64,000 bases of DNA from Alphaproteobacteria bacterium (GCA_021776235.1 JAJFGG010000102.1:1-64000); one strand, 5' to 3'. Shown: positions 44,587-54,882, numbered from the stretch's first letter. Program-made: numbers and translations. Notes: generated from the letters alone by a model not told the origin.

Positions 44587-45471
44587 TTAGGATGAAAGCT
44601 GCTGGCTTAAACGTTTGAGAATTTCGTCAAATTGATCCAGCGATCTGAAACCTATGCGCACTTCGCCGCGCTCTCCCTGGTGCCTGATTTTCACTGTCAG
44701 GCCCAGTTTTTCCGATAATCGCTTTTCCATGGCCCGGGTGTTTTCATCCTGCCCAGGGACCTGGGATGATGCCGCCGCCGTCGCTGATTTTTGCGGTTTT
44801 TTCACCAGAGCTTCAGTCTGGCGCACGTTCAGACCTTGGCGTACGACGGTTTGGGCCAGAGCCTCCGGATCCTCGGCCGCCAGCAGGGCCCGGCCATGGC
44901 CAGCAGACAAACTGCCGTCCTGTAACAAGGTCTTCACCCCTTCGGGCAAACCCAAAAGACGCATAATATTGGCGACATGACTGCGGCTTTTCCCAACCGC
45001 GCGGGCCAGATCTTCCTGCGTATTGGCGAACTCTTCCATCAACCGGCGGTAGCCTTCGGCTTCTTCCAACGGCGTCAGGTCCTGCCGCTGGACATTTTCT
45101 ATCAAGGCCACTTCCAAGGCCTGACTATCGTTTAGCTCCTTGACGATAATCGGTACTTCGTACAATTGCGCGGCCTGGGCCGCACGCCAGCGCCGTTCAC
45201 CGGCAACGATTTCAAAGCTGTTCTGGTCATCAGCCATGCGGCGCACCAGGATCGGCATCAGGATGCCGTTCTCCCGGATCGATTGGGTCAGAGCCTGCAA
45301 TTCTTCCGGATCGAAGTAATGCCGCGGCTGATAACGGTTCGGCACCAGGCTTTCCACGGGCACGGTCCGGCCAACACGCAGACGGTCCAATGCTGGCTGG
45401 TCGTCGGGATCCTCCGCCAGCAGGGCCGAGAGGCCGCGGCCGAGACCTTTGCGAGGTTGCTCGTCGCTCAT
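44587..45471 (-). CDS. parB: Chromosome-partitioning protein ParB
   Basis: A 294-residue parS-binding CTP-switch protein. The N-terminal KGLGRGLSALL is the ParA-contact motif. GERRWRAA (91-98) belongs to the CTP-binding ParB/Srx domain, a central helix-turn-helix follows (TQEDLARAVGKSRSHVANIMRL), and the C-terminal dimer domain ends in FDEILKRLSQ. Two perfect parS sites lie 1.4 and 3.4 kb away. ATGA overlap with parA indicates coupled translation. Confidence 0.97.
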   Translation of the reverse strand: MSDEQPRKGLGRGLSALLAEDPDDQPALDRLRVGRTVPVESLVPNRYQPRHYFDPEELQALTQSIRENGILMPILVRRMADDQNSFEIVAGERRWRAAQAAQLYEVPIIVKELNDSQALEVALIENVQRQDLTPLEEAEGYRRLMEEFANTQEDLARAVGKSRSHVANIMRLLGLPEGVKTLLQDGSLSAGHGRALLAAEDPEALAQTVVRQGLNVRQTEALVKKPQKSATAAASSQVPGQDENTRAMEKRLSEKLGLTVKIRHQGERGEVRIGFRSLDQFDEILKRLSQQLSS

Positions 45472-46337
45472 GCCGCCGCTGCTAGGCGTTCACGCCGCAG
45501 CATTTCACTGGCCAATTGCATATAGGCCAAGCTGCCGGCGCATTTGTGATCGTACAACAAGGCCGGTTTGCCATGGGACGGCGCCTCCGACACCCGAACA
45601 TTGCGTGGAATAATGGTTTTATAAACCTTGTCGCCCAAAAAGCCACGAACATCCTGGGCCACCTGATCCGAGAGATTATTGCGCTTGTCATACATGGTCA
45701 AGACAACACCCAGAATTTCCAGTTCAGAGTTGAAACCCTTGCGGATGCGATCGATGGTTTTGATCAACATCGATAGGCCTTCCAGGGCGAAAAACTCGCA
45801 TTGCAAGGGTACCACCACCGACTTTGCCGCCACCAGGGCATTGACGGTCAACAGATTTAGGGATGGCGGACTATCTATCAAGACGTAGTCAAGGTCCTCT
45901 TCGCGGACTGCGAGGGCCTCGCGCAGGCGATAGGCCCGGCGCGGCATATCGATCAGTTCCAGTTCAGCGCCGGTCAGATCAACAGTAGAGGGAATAATGC
46001 TCAAGCCGGGAACCGAGGTCGCAACCTGGGCTTCCGCTACGGTTGCCCCGCCCATCAGGACATCGTAGGAGCTAACCCCTCGGTTGGTACGATCAATGCC
46101 CAGACCTGTGCTGGCATTGCCTTGCGGGTCCAAATCCACGACCAGCACCCGCCGGCCGATAGCGGCCAGGCCGGTTCCCAGATTAATGGCGGTGGTGGTT
46201 TTGCCCACACCACCCTTTTGATTGGCGATAGCGATAATTCGTGGCTGCCGTCGGGGGCCACCCGCGCGACTGGTTTCGGCGGCGTCCGCAACGGCCATAT
46301 TGGCGCCTTGCATTTTGGCTGGGGGAAAATCAGACAC
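45468..46337 (-). CDS. parA: Chromosome-partitioning ATPase ParA
   Basis: A 289-residue deviant-Walker ATPase that moves ParB-parS complexes apart after replication. KGGVGKTT is at 41-48, with VLVVDLDPQGN and DYVLIDSPPSLN downstream. Its first 30 residues are an extension with several possible starts (Met9, Met14). It overlaps rsmG by 8 bp and parB by 4 bp. Confidence 0.97.
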   Translation of the reverse strand: MSDFPPAKMQGANMAVADAAETSRAGGPRRQPRIIAIANQKGGVGKTTTAINLGTGLAAIGRRVLVVDLDPQGNASTGLGIDRTNRGVSSYDVLMGGATVAEAQVATSVPGLSIIPSTVDLTGAELELIDMPRRAYRLREALAVREEDLDYVLIDSPPSLNLLTVNALVAAKSVVVPLQCEFFALEGLSMLIKTIDRIRKGFNSELEILGVVLTMYDKRNNLSDQVAQDVRGFLGDKVYKTIIPRNVRVSEAPSHGKPALLYDHKCAGSLAYMQLASEMLRRERLAAAA

Positions 46338-46950
46338 GTGATATCTCCGTTAGCTGCAAAATTGAACCCGACTCATCGGTTACACTTGGGATGCGGCGGA
46401 CGCTCATATTCCAACATTTTGCGGCTTCGGTCAATTCAACATCAACATCTTGTCCCTTTAGCAGGATGATCTGACCGCCCGAGGACAGATGTCCATAGGC
46501 CAGGGGCAATAACCGGGGTAGTGGCGCCAGGGCGCGGGCCGAGATCGTTCCGGCTCTCTGGGGCGGCAAGGCCTCGATTCTATCATTGTGTACAGTCACT
46601 TCCGCGCCGGTAATTCGGGCCGCCTCGCGCAGGAAAGCGCATTTCCGGCTATCGCTTTCCACCAAATGAACATTCCTGACGCCGGCGATGGCCAAAACCA
46701 GACCGGGAAACCCGGCCCCACTGCCCAGGTCCAGCCAGGGTACTTCAGCCTCGTTGTGCCAACCGGTATCATAAAATTTGAGGAGTTGGACCGAATCGAG
46801 CATATGACGCCGCCAAAGATCCTTCAAACTGCGCCGGCTAACCAAATTGATGCGTCGGTTCCATTTGCACAACAAGGCAGCATAGGCTTCCAGGCGCGTC
46901 AGTGTTTCACGTGAAACATTGGCGTCCGTCTGAAATTCCGCCCCGGTCAT
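46330..46950 (-). CDS. rsmG: 16S rRNA (guanine-527-N7)-methyltransferase
   Basis: A 206-residue SAM-dependent RsmG (GidB). LDLGSGAGFPGLVLAI is the SAM site and VSRETLTRLEAYAALLCKWNRRINLVS the typical start. The frame is open to 47097, but ATG at 46950 matches the family start. The codons for NVSRET contain a perfect parS sequence, as known for rsmG in many bacteria. Second gene of the mnmG-rsmG-parA-parB cluster. Confidence 0.95.
   Translation of the reverse strand: MTGAEFQTDANVSRETLTRLEAYAALLCKWNRRINLVSRRSLKDLWRRHMLDSVQLLKFYDTGWHNEAEVPWLDLGSGAGFPGLVLAIAGVRNVHLVESDSRKCAFLREAARITGAEVTVHNDRIEALPPQRAGTISARALAPLPRLLPLAYGHLSSGGQIILLKGQDVDVELTEAAKCWNMSVRRIPSVTDESGSILQLTEISRV
46903..46918. promoter_or_regulatory. 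parS centromere site 1
   Basis: TGTTTCACGTGAAACA, a perfect 16-bp palindrome matching the conserved ParB-binding consensus, inside the 5' part of rsmG. Confidence 0.95.
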
Positions 46951-46987
46951 GGCTGCGGAGGATTCCACGGCACCTAAATCCGGTTCC

Positions 46988-48850
46988 CTAGGCAACTGCG
47001 CGCCGTTTTCCACGGCGTACATGGGCCAACAGGATGGTAAGCGCAGCCGGCGTGATACCCGGAATTCTCGCCGCCGCTCCCAAAGTCGCCGGCCCATGAT
47101 GGGTCAGTTTTTCCCGAACTTCATTGGAAAACCCCGCCACCTGCCCATAATCAAGATCTTCAGGCAGTTCCAGCGCCTCATCCCGCCGGTAGGCATCAAT
47201 ATCGGCCTCTTGTCGGCTCAGGTACCCGGCATAGTGGGCTTCAATCTTCACCTGCACGGCTATTGCATCCGGGATTGACGCCAATTCCGGCCACAGCGCC
47301 GATAAACGCTTCAGATCAACATCCTTATAGGCAAGCAGTTCCATGCCGGTCCGGCGCCGGCCATCGGCATTCACCGGGATACCCCGCCCGCTTGCTTCAT
47401 GTGGCGTCGCCCGATGGTTTTGCAAGAATCGCCGGGCACCCTCTAGGGCCGCCAACTTGGCTTTGAAGGCCCCGCCCCGGCGTCCCTGAACACAGCCCAC
47501 CGAAAGACCCAGCGGGGTCAAACGCTGGTCCGCATTGTCAGAACGTAACAATAATCGGTACTCGGCGCGGGAGGTGAACATGCGATACGGCTCCTGGGTG
47601 CCGCGGGTCACCAAATCATCTATCATCACGCCAATATATCCGTCCGCCCGGTCCAACAGCAAAGGCGCGCTATCACCACTGGCGAGGGCGGCATTCATTC
47701 CGGCCATCAAACCTTGTGCCGCGGCTTCCTCGTACCCGGTTGTGCCATTGATCTGCCCGGCCAGATAGAGGCGGGGCATTGTTCGGACTTCCAGGCTTGG
47801 CGACAATTCCCGTGGATCAACAAAATCGTACTCAATGGCATAACCAGGCTGGATCATTCGTGCCTGCTCCAAACCGGGTATCAATTGTAAAACCGCCGCC
47901 TGGACTTCTTCCGGTAGAGACGTGGAGATGCCATTTGGATAAACCGTGTGATCGTCCAGGCCCTCGGGTTCCAGAAAGATCTGATGCCGGCCGCGATCGG
48001 CAAACCGCACCACCTTGTCTTCAATGGAGGGGCAATACCGCGGCCCTGTACCTTCGATCTGCCCGGAATATATCGGCGCTCGATCCAAATTTGCGCGGAT
48101 CAGGTCATGCACCGGCAAGGTCGTCCCGGTAATATGACAGTCAATCTGTGGATTCGTAATGGCAGGGGTAAGCGTAGAAAACGGTTCCGGCGAGATGTCG
48201 CCGGCTTGCCGATCCAATTGCGCCCATGCAATCGTCCGTCCGTCCAATCGCGGCGGCGTCCCCGTCTTCAAGCGGCCCATGCGCAGATTGAGGTCGTATA
48301 AGCGCGCCGACAACCCCATGGCCGGCGCTTCCCCGACCCTGCCGGCCGCCCAGTTCTTCTCGCCAATATGAATACGCCCACGCAAAAATGTGCCCGTAGT
48401 AAGGACCACGCGCCCGCCAGCAATTGCCCGGCCATCCGACAACCTGATCCCCGTCACGGCGCCGTCGTCAACCAGAAGGTCCTCTACCGCACCCGCCTGA
48501 ATGGCGAGGTTTTCGACCTCAGCCAAGGCCCGCTGCATGGCAGTCCGATACAGAGTGCGATCAGCCTGGGCGCGCAGACCCCGCACCGCAGGCCCCTTGC
48601 TTCGATTTAGCATACGGAACTGAATACCGCCGGCATCCGCCACCCGGCCCATAAGGCCGTCCAGGGCGTCGATCTCCCGCACCAGATGACCTTTGCCCAG
48701 ACCACCGATGGCCGGGTTGCACGACATCTCGCCGATGGTATCCAGGCGGTGAGTCAACAACAGGGTTCGCGCCCCAATGCGGGCCGCCGCCGCCGCTGCT
48801 TCGCAGCCCGCATGGCCGCCGCCAACCACAATTACGTCATAGCTGTTCAT
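46988..48850 (-). CDS. mnmG: tRNA uridine-5-carboxymethylaminomethyl modification enzyme MnmG
   Basis: A 620-residue FAD enzyme that, with MnmE, modifies the wobble uridine of certain tRNAs. [13 protein letters not shown] at the start binds FAD, and [21 protein letters not shown] and the [13 protein letters not shown] segments are diagnostic. The frame opens at a TTG at 48910, but ATG at 48850 fits the family start. A parS site lies 60 bp upstream. Confidence 0.97.
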   Translation of the reverse strand: MNSYDVIVVGGGHAGCEAAAAAARIGARTLLLTHRLDTIGEMSCNPAIGGLGKGHLVREIDALDGLMGRVADAGGIQFRMLNRSKGPAVRGLRAQADRTLYRTAMQRALAEVENLAIQAGAVEDLLVDDGAVTGIRLSDGRAIAGGRVVLTTGTFLRGRIHIGEKNWAAGRVGEAPAMGLSARLYDLNLRMGRLKTGTPPRLDGRTIAWAQLDRQAGDISPEPFSTLTPAITNPQIDCHITGTTLPVHDLIRANLDRAPIYSGQIEGTGPRYCPSIEDKVVRFADRGRHQIFLEPEGLDDHTVYPNGISTSLPEEVQAAVLQLIPGLEQARMIQPGYAIEYDFVDPRELSPSLEVRTMPRLYLAGQINGTTGYEEAAAQGLMAGMNAALASGDSAPLLLDRADGYIGVMIDDLVTRGTQEPYRMFTSRAEYRLLLRSDNADQRLTPLGLSVGCVQGRRGGAFKAKLAALEGARRFLQNHRATPHEASGRGIPVNADGRRRTGMELLAYKDVDLKRLSALWPELASIPDAIAVQVKIEAHYAGYLSRQEADIDAYRRDEALELPEDLDYGQVAGFSNEVREKLTHHGPATLGAAARIPGITPAALTILLAHVRRGKRRAVA

Positions 48851-48910
48851 GGCCGGCAAAATAGGCAGCCTAGGTTCAAGAGTCAAAATTTCCGCACGGG
48901 AATTTTCCAA

Positions 48911-48926
48911 TGTTTCACGTGAAACA
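48911..48926. promoter_or_regulatory. parS centromere site 2
   Basis: A second perfect TGTTTCACGTGAAACA palindrome, in the intergenic space between mnmE (ends 48949) and mnmG. The spacing to site 1 is 2008 bp. Confidence 0.95.
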
Positions 48927-48948
48927 CACGGAGGTCCTGATACCTACC

Positions 48949-50274
48949 TTATTTGCCTATACAGAAGTCTCTAAACACTACATCTAGAATATCTTCAACA
49001 TCAACACGGCCAGTTATACGACCCAAATGCCGCGCCGCGAGGCGTACATCCTCTGCCACCAACTCTTCGTCGGTCTCGGCTAGACCCCGCCGCAGAGCCG
49101 ACTGGCAATCCTCCAGGCCCTGACGATGGCGTAAACGGGTCAAACCCGCCGGCCCACTGCCCGCCATTTGCAACTTCGCCGCCGCTTCCAAACAAGACAG
49201 CAACTCCGGCAGCCCCGCCCCCGTCTTGCTGGACACCGGCAAACCATGCACCGGTGCCGTGGCGGCCAGATCGGTTTTATTGGCCACCAAAACGCCGTCG
49301 TCACCGGCCAAATTCAGTACCTCGGCGCCGGCTATCGCCGCTGCTGAACAGTCATAAAGAACAATTCTCAGATCCGCCCGCTCAGCCAACGCCCGGGCCC
49401 GGCGCACCCCTTCCGCCTCGACCGTATTATTGCTTTCACGCAAACCAGCGGTATCGGCCAATATCACTGGATACCCCCCTAAATTCAAATGTACCTCAAC
49501 GATATCCCGGGTGGTGCCAGCCTGTTCCGAGACAATGGCGGCATCCCGTTGCGCCAAGGCGTTCAACAGGCTCGATTTTCCCACGTTGGGCGCGCCCAGA
49601 ATGACCATTTGACACCCCTCCCGCAGGCGTTCGCCGCGGTGATCGTCGTCTAAATGAACCGACATAGCATGCACCAGGCGCTCAAGAACCGGCTTCTGCC
49701 GCGCCAAAAGGCCGCCTGGCAGGTCTTCATCGGGAAAGTCGATCTCCGCCTCCAGATGGGCCAGCGCGCCAATCAGGTCGGACCGCCATGTTTCATACAG
49801 GCGGCCCAGCGCGCCGCTCATCTGTCGTTGCGCCTGACGCCGTTGCGCCTCTGTCTCTGATGCGATCAGGTCGGCAAGGCCCTCGGCCTGGGTCAAATCC
49901 ATTTTGCCGTTTTCAAAGGCTCGCCGGGTAAATTCTCCCGCCCGGGCCAGGCGACAGCCCGGCAGCCGACCCAAGGCCTGCAAAAGAGCGGTTATCACGG
50001 CCGGACCGCCATGACCGTGCAATTCGGCCACGTCCTCGCCGGTAAAACTATCGGGGGCAGGGAACCACAGCACCAATCCACGGTCCAGGATCTCGCCACC
50101 AACGGGATCGACAAAGGAAGTCAAATGGGCCCGCCGCGGGACCGGCAGGTTCCGACCATCCATAACAGCCGCCAGAGCCGCACCCGCCCGTGGCCCTGAA
50201 ACACGTAGAACCGCCACCCCGGCCCGCCCAGGCGCCGTCGCCAGGGCATAGATCGTATCGCCGGCCGGCATCAC
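48949..50274 (-). CDS. mnmE: tRNA modification GTPase MnmE
   Basis: A 441-residue GTPase partner of MnmG. The N-terminal tetrahydrofolate-binding domain (DTIYALATAPGRAGVAVLRVSG) precedes a helical domain with an inserted G domain: GAPNVGKSSLLN is the P-loop, DTAGLRES and NKTD follow. The C-terminus FCIGK keeps the catalytic cysteine of the CxGK motif. Its start overlaps the nitroreductase stop by 4 bp. Confidence 0.97.
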   Translation of the reverse strand: MMPAGDTIYALATAPGRAGVAVLRVSGPRAGAALAAVMDGRNLPVPRRAHLTSFVDPVGGEILDRGLVLWFPAPDSFTGEDVAELHGHGGPAVITALLQALGRLPGCRLARAGEFTRRAFENGKMDLTQAEGLADLIASETEAQRRQAQRQMSGALGRLYETWRSDLIGALAHLEAEIDFPDEDLPGGLLARQKPVLERLVHAMSVHLDDDHRGERLREGCQMVILGAPNVGKSSLLNALAQRDAAIVSEQAGTTRDIVEVHLNLGGYPVILADTAGLRESNNTVEAEGVRRARALAERADLRIVLYDCSAAAIAGAEVLNLAGDDGVLVANKTDLAATAPVHGLPVSSKTGAGLPELLSCLEAAAKLQMAGSGPAGLTRLRHRQGLEDCQSALRRGLAETDEELVAEDVRLAARHLGRITGRVDVEDILDVVFRDFCIGK

Positions 50275-50837
50275 CAGGTCTGCAGGTAATCCGCCGGGTC
50301 CGGGCGCTTTTTCATAGGTGTCATCTGCTTTGCGGTACCAATATGGATGAAACCGACCAGCGTATCCTTTGGCGCCAGCCCCAAAGGCGCCTTGACGTTT
50401 TCGTCGTAGCAGGGCGCACCGGTCACCAGAATAGCGTCATAGCCTTGGGCATGCAGCGCGTTCAGCAGGTTTTGCGCCGCCGCGCCCGTCGCCACCACCT
50501 GTTCGATGGGGGGCACTTTCGGGTGATTCTCGACAATTTCAGCCCAAACCGCCAGAACCAACGGTGCCCGCATGGGCTTACCCCTGGCTTTTTCAACTTC
50601 GTCCGATCCGGCTTCAGGTTCCCGCCGCGCCAGGGCCGCGGCGAATATATCGCCCAGATCCTGCCGCCGTCCCCCGCGGATAATCAGAAACCGCCAGGGC
50701 CGCAAAGCACCGTGGTCGGGCGCCCGCATGGCGGTTTGCAGCAAAGTGAGAACCTCGCCATCACTGGGCGCCGGTTCCACCAACAACCCCGCAGGCGTCG
50801 ATTGCCGACCCATTAAACATTCCATGGCGTCCATCAC
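50271..50837 (-). CDS. YdjA-like nitroreductase
   Basis: A 188-residue FMN nitroreductase-fold protein. RAPDHGALRPWRFLIIRG is the FMN-binding start as in YdjA, and GAAAQNLLNALHAQGYDAILVTG and GFIHIGT follow. Physiological substrates of this group are unknown; NAD(P)H-linked reduction is assumed. It is translationally coupled to mnmE (ATGA). Confidence 0.87.
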   Translation of the reverse strand: MMDAMECLMGRQSTPAGLLVEPAPSDGEVLTLLQTAMRAPDHGALRPWRFLIIRGGRRQDLGDIFAAALARREPEAGSDEVEKARGKPMRAPLVLAVWAEIVENHPKVPPIEQVVATGAAAQNLLNALHAQGYDAILVTGAPCYDENVKAPLGLAPKDTLVGFIHIGTAKQMTPMKKRPDPADYLQTW

Positions 50838-50875
50838 CCACTCTCCCCTATATCTTCATTCCCGGAAACTCGACT

Positions 50876-51121
50876 CTATGCCTTCTTGTCGTCCTGCCCC
50901 ATGGTATTGGCCCAAAAGGCTTTTTGCAGGGTGTCCCAACCCTGCAATCCAGAGGGCAACCAGGTTTTCAAAAGGCCTTCCATATCGGCACCGGCGACCG
51001 CATCGGTCATCCGGCTCTGCATTGCGGCCAGCAGGGCCTCCTGCATGGGCGCAACATCGGGCAAACCCAAAAAGGCCCGGGCCTCCTGAGCACTACAATC
51101 AATATCGATCTTGATTTTCAT
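50876..51121 (-). CDS. DUF6489-type small protein
   Basis: An 81-residue protein starting MKIKIDIDCSAQEARAFLGLPDVAPMQ, the conserved pattern of the DUF6489 family found in alphaproteobacteria, then an amphipathic helix and a short region with GLLKTWLPSGLQGWDTLQKAFW. The function is unknown. It lies 38 bp upstream of the nitroreductase gene on the same strand. Confidence 0.85.
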   Translation of the reverse strand: MKIKIDIDCSAQEARAFLGLPDVAPMQEALLAAMQSRMTDAVAGADMEGLLKTWLPSGLQGWDTLQKAFWANTMGQDDKKA

Positions 51122-51231
51122 TTCTTCAATATCCCGCTTTTGCCCAAGCCATCAACGTGCCAAACTTAGTGCAGGGCATCACTGGGGGCAATGGCGCCTC
51201 GACGTACTATACTGGTATAGGGGATACGGGC

Positions 51232-53280
51232 ATGGCGAACGAGCTTGGGGCCGAGACCTCGCCCTATTTGCTGCAACATAAAGACAATCCGGTGCATTGG
51301 CGCCCGTGGGGTGATCGGGCCTTGGCCGAGGCCCGCGCCAGCGGCAAACCAATCCTGTTGTCGGTCGGTTATGCGGCCTGTCATTGGTGTCACGTTATGG
51401 CCCACGAATGTTTCGAAAACCCTGCCATCGCCACCCTGATGAACGAACTATTCATCAATATCAAGGTAGACCGGGAAGAACGCCCAGACATCGATGCCGT
51501 CTATATGGCGGCACTGGGCTTGATGGGGCAGCACGGCGGCTGGCCCCTGACCATGTTCCTGACGCCTGCCGGTGAACCGTTCTGGGGCGGTACCTATTTT
51601 CCCCCGGAGGCACGTTACGGCCGGCCCGGCTTCCCCGATATCATGCGCCGCATCACCGAAGTTTACCATACAGACCCCGAATCCGTCCGCAAAAACACCG
51701 AAGCGGTGCTGCAATCCCTAAACCAGCTTGCCGCCGGCGACCCCGACGCCCCAACGATACAGATTGGCATCGAAATCATTGACCGGGTGGCGCAAACACT
51801 ATGCGAACAGGTCGATTCCGTTCACGGCGGCATCGGCCAGGCGCCGAAATTCCCACAGACCTACGCTATTGAAATGATACTGCGCGGCTGGTTACGTCAG
51901 CATGACGACGCCATGCTGCAGGCGGTGGACACGACGCTGACCGGCATGTGCCAAGGCGGCATCTACGATCATTTGGCGGGCGGGTTCGCGCGCTATTCCA
52001 CCGATGAACGGTGGCTGGCGCCGCATTTTGAGAAGATGCTGTACGACAATGCCCAATTGATCGATATTCTGACGCTGGCATGGCAGGCGGACCGTAATCC
52101 CCTTTATTCTCAACGGGTTAAAGAAACCGTTGCCTGGGTATTGGACGAAATGGTGGTCGAAGGAGGCGGCTTTGGCGCCACCCTGGACGCGGACAGTGAG
52201 GGTGAGGAGGGCCGCTTCTATGTCTGGCAGGAAGCAGAGGTCGATGCCGTCCTGGCCGACGCTGCGTCCGTCTTCAAAGCCGCCTATGACGTCTCGCCCC
52301 ATGGCAATTGGGAAGGCAAGGTTATCCTCAACCGGTCGGCCCGGCCGGACCTTGGTTCCGACGAAGAAGAAGCTTTGTTGCGGCATTGCCGTGAAAAACT
52401 TCTGCTCCAGCGCGGCAACCGTATCAGGCCCGGTTGGGATGACAAGGTTTTAGCGGATTGGAACGGTCTGATGATAACGGCACTGGCTAACGCAGCAGCC
52501 GTATTCGAACAGCCGACCTGGGCCGCTGCCGCCGTTACCGCGTTTGACTTCATCGCCGACAAACTCTGCCCGAACGGAACCTTGCTGCATGGCTACCGGC
52601 AGGGGCAAGCCAAGCACCGGGCCCTGTTGGACGATTATGCCAATATGGCGCGCGCCGCCATACAGCTCTATGAGATACATGGTGAGGATCGCTACCTGCA
52701 ACAAGCCCAAAACTGGGTTGCCACCATTGAAACAGAGTTCGCCGATACGGAACGGGGCGGCTATTATTTTTCCTCGGATCAGGCAACCGACGTCATCGCA
52801 CGCATGCGCCACGGCAACGATAATGCTGTGCCGTCGGGCAATGGGCTCATGGTCGGCGTACTGACCCGGTTATGGCTTTTGACCGGTGATGCGATTTACG
52901 GCCAACGGGCGGACGCCGTGGCGCGGTCGTTTTCGCCGCAACTGAGCAACTACGCCCTGGCCATGACCACTTTGTTGAACAATATCGAGCTTATGTTACA
53001 GCCACTGCAAATTGTTATTATGGGTGAACGCAACGACGAAACCGTCAAAAATATGCTGTCGGCGGTCCACAGTCTGGCGCTGCCCAACAAGGTCCTGCAG
53101 GTTTTATCCCCGGGGCAAACATTGCCCACCGGCCACCCCGCAACAGGCATGCAGCAGCAGGACGGAAGACCCACGGCATACGTCTGTATCGGACAGACCT
53201 GTTCCCTGCCCCAGACCAGGCCGGCAGACCTGCATAACGCCCTGGCCATGGCCACAACCATCCCTGAACCAGGACCCTAG
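51232..53280 (+). CDS. Thioredoxin-fold DUF255 protein (YyaL/SPATA20 family)
   Basis: A 682-residue protein. The N-terminal DUF255 thioredoxin-like domain (1-165) has ETSPYLLQHKDNPVHW and a CHWC motif (50-53). The remainder is an (a/a)6 toroid resembling N-acylglucosamine 2-epimerases (LYDNAQLIDILTLAW, MARAAIQLYE). The biological role is unknown in spite of wide conservation. The frame extends to 51157, but ATG at 51232 with GGGGA upstream starts the conserved region. Ogt follows 4 bp downstream. Confidence 0.9.
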   Translation: MANELGAETSPYLLQHKDNPVHWRPWGDRALAEARASGKPILLSVGYAACHWCHVMAHECFENPAIATLMNELFINIKVDREERPDIDAVYMAALGLMGQHGGWPLTMFLTPAGEPFWGGTYFPPEARYGRPGFPDIMRRITEVYHTDPESVRKNTEAVLQSLNQLAAGDPDAPTIQIGIEIIDRVAQTLCEQVDSVHGGIGQAPKFPQTYAIEMILRGWLRQHDDAMLQAVDTTLTGMCQGGIYDHLAGGFARYSTDERWLAPHFEKMLYDNAQLIDILTLAWQADRNPLYSQRVKETVAWVLDEMVVEGGGFGATLDADSEGEEGRFYVWQEAEVDAVLADAASVFKAAYDVSPHGNWEGKVILNRSARPDLGSDEEEALLRHCREKLLLQRGNRIRPGWDDKVLADWNGLMITALANAAAVFEQPTWAAAAVTAFDFIADKLCPNGTLLHGYRQGQAKHRALLDDYANMARAAIQLYEIHGEDRYLQQAQNWVATIETEFADTERGGYYFSSDQATDVIARMRHGNDNAVPSGNGLMVGVLTRLWLLTGDAIYGQRADAVARSFSPQLSNYALAMTTLLNNIELMLQPLQIVIMGERNDETVKNMLSAVHSLALPNKVLQVLSPGQTLPTGHPATGMQQQDGRPTAYVCIGQTCSLPQTRPADLHNALAMATTIPEPGP

Positions 53281-53284
53281 AGCC

Positions 53285-53731
53285 ATGCCGCAACAATCAA
53301 TGCACTCGCCCATAGGCGATTTGACCGTTACCAGCGAAAACGGCGCCCTGGTTGCATTGGATTGGGGTTGGGCCCGGGATCAGGGGTCGGACGCTCTGCT
53401 GGACGAGGCAAAAGCCCAACTGGAGGCCTATTTCGATGGCGGCAGGCAAACCTTCGATCTCCCGCTGACGCCTGCCGGTACTGCTTTCCAGCATCGTGTC
53501 TGGCAACTGATGGCGGCTATTCCCTGTGGAGAAACACGCAGCTATGGCGCCATGGCGAAGGATCTGGACAGTGCTGCCCGGGCCGTGGGCATGGCCTGTG
53601 GCGCCAATCCCATTCCGGTGATCATACCCTGCCACCGGGTTCTGGCGGCCAACGGCATGGGCGGCTATTCCGGCGAAGGCGGCCTGCAAACAAAGATCGC
53701 ACTGTTACGGCTGGAAGGCGCCTTGTTGTAG
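53285..53731 (+). CDS. ogt: Methylated-DNA-protein-cysteine methyltransferase
   Basis: A 148-residue O6-alkylguanine repair protein that transfers the alkyl group to its own cysteine. The active site is IPCHRV (Cys116), preceded by FQHRVWQLMAAIPCGETRSYGAMA, the DNA-binding helix-turn-helix. The N-terminal domain is short (about 60 residues) and lacks the Ada regulatory part. ATG at 53285 is 4 bp after the DUF255 stop; the frame is open upstream only as an overlap. Confidence 0.92.
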   Translation: MPQQSMHSPIGDLTVTSENGALVALDWGWARDQGSDALLDEAKAQLEAYFDGGRQTFDLPLTPAGTAFQHRVWQLMAAIPCGETRSYGAMAKDLDSAARAVGMACGANPIPVIIPCHRVLAANGMGGYSGEGGLQTKIALLRLEGALL

Positions 53732-53865
53732 CTCTGGCAGTTTTCCAGCAATTTTCCTACGTGACAAGCTTTAGCCCGTCAGTCTATTGTCCCTCATCCA
53801 ATCATTGCGTACCGCCAAATCGGCAGGAATCGTAACCAGTTAACTTGGGAAAAGGCTACACAAAC

Positions 53866-54840
53866 ATGGTCAAAGCAATCCAATTTCACAAAGCGGGCGG
53901 CCCATCGGTAATGAAATGGGAAGAGGTAAAACTGGGCAAGCCCAGAAAAGGGCAGGTCCTGATCCGTCATACCGCTATCGGTTTAAACTATATCGATACC
54001 TACCAACGTAGCGGCCTGTACCCGATGCCAATGCCTTCCGGCCTGGGGATGGAAGCCGCCGGCGTGGTCGAGGCGGTCGGCGCCGGCGTCAAGCACGTCA
54101 AGCCAGGCGACCGTGTCGCTTATGGCAGCGGTGCCCCTGGCGCCTATTCCGAGGCCCGGATCATGGATGCGGCAACTTTGGTAAAAATTCCCCGCGGTAT
54201 CTCCGATGAAGCCGCCGCCGCCATGATGCTCAAAGGCATGACCGTGGAATACCTGATCCGCCGCACCTATCCGGTCAAAAAAGGTCAGACAGTCTTGTTT
54301 CACGCTGCCGCGGGCGGGGTTGGTCTGATAGCCGGCCAATGGCTGAACGCGCTCGGAGTTCGCGCGATCGGTACCGCAGGCAGTGCCGCCAAGGTGAAAT
54401 TGGCCAAAGCCCATGGCTATGCCGAGGTTATTGACTACAACAAGAAGGACTTCGTCAAGGAAGTTGCCCGGCTGACGAAAAAGCAAGGCGTGCCCGTGGT
54501 CTACGATTCAATCGGGAAGTCGACCTGGGATGGATCTCTCAATTGCCTGCAGCCGCGCGGTTACATGGTGTCCTTTGGCAATGCGTCTGGCGCCGTGGAT
54601 AGTTTTGCGCCCGGTATTCTGGCGGCCAAAGGCTCCTTGTACCTGACCCGTCCCAGCCTGGTCGCTTACACCTCCAACCGCAAAGCATTGGAAGACTGCT
54701 CAAAGGCCCTTTTCGCCGTCGTAAAAAGCGGCAAGGTCAAGATCGAGATCAATCAGACCTATGCTCTAAAGGACGCAAAACAGGCACATAAGGATCTGGA
54801 AAGCCGTAAAACCACAGGTTCAACCATCCTAATTCCGTAG
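53866..54840 (+). CDS. qor: NADPH:quinone oxidoreductase (zinc-free MDR family)
   Basis: A 324-residue medium-chain reductase like QOR. The NADPH-binding stretch is HAAAGGVGLIAGQWLNALG and the substrate side has NYIDTYQRSGLYP, with no structural or catalytic zinc cysteines. It would reduce quinones or enones with NADPH. ATG at 53866 with GGGAAAAGG upstream is preferred to TTG at 53845. Followed by a bidirectional hairpin. Confidence 0.9.
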   Translation: MVKAIQFHKAGGPSVMKWEEVKLGKPRKGQVLIRHTAIGLNYIDTYQRSGLYPMPMPSGLGMEAAGVVEAVGAGVKHVKPGDRVAYGSGAPGAYSEARIMDAATLVKIPRGISDEAAAAMMLKGMTVEYLIRRTYPVKKGQTVLFHAAAGGVGLIAGQWLNALGVRAIGTAGSAAKVKLAKAHGYAEVIDYNKKDFVKEVARLTKKQGVPVVYDSIGKSTWDGSLNCLQPRGYMVSFGNASGAVDSFAPGILAAKGSLYLTRPSLVAYTSNRKALEDCSKALFAVVKSGKVKIEINQTYALKDAKQAHKDLESRKTTGSTILIP

Positions 54841-54882
54841 TTTTCGTAAAAATCAAGGAAATAGTCGAATTTCCATGAAACC

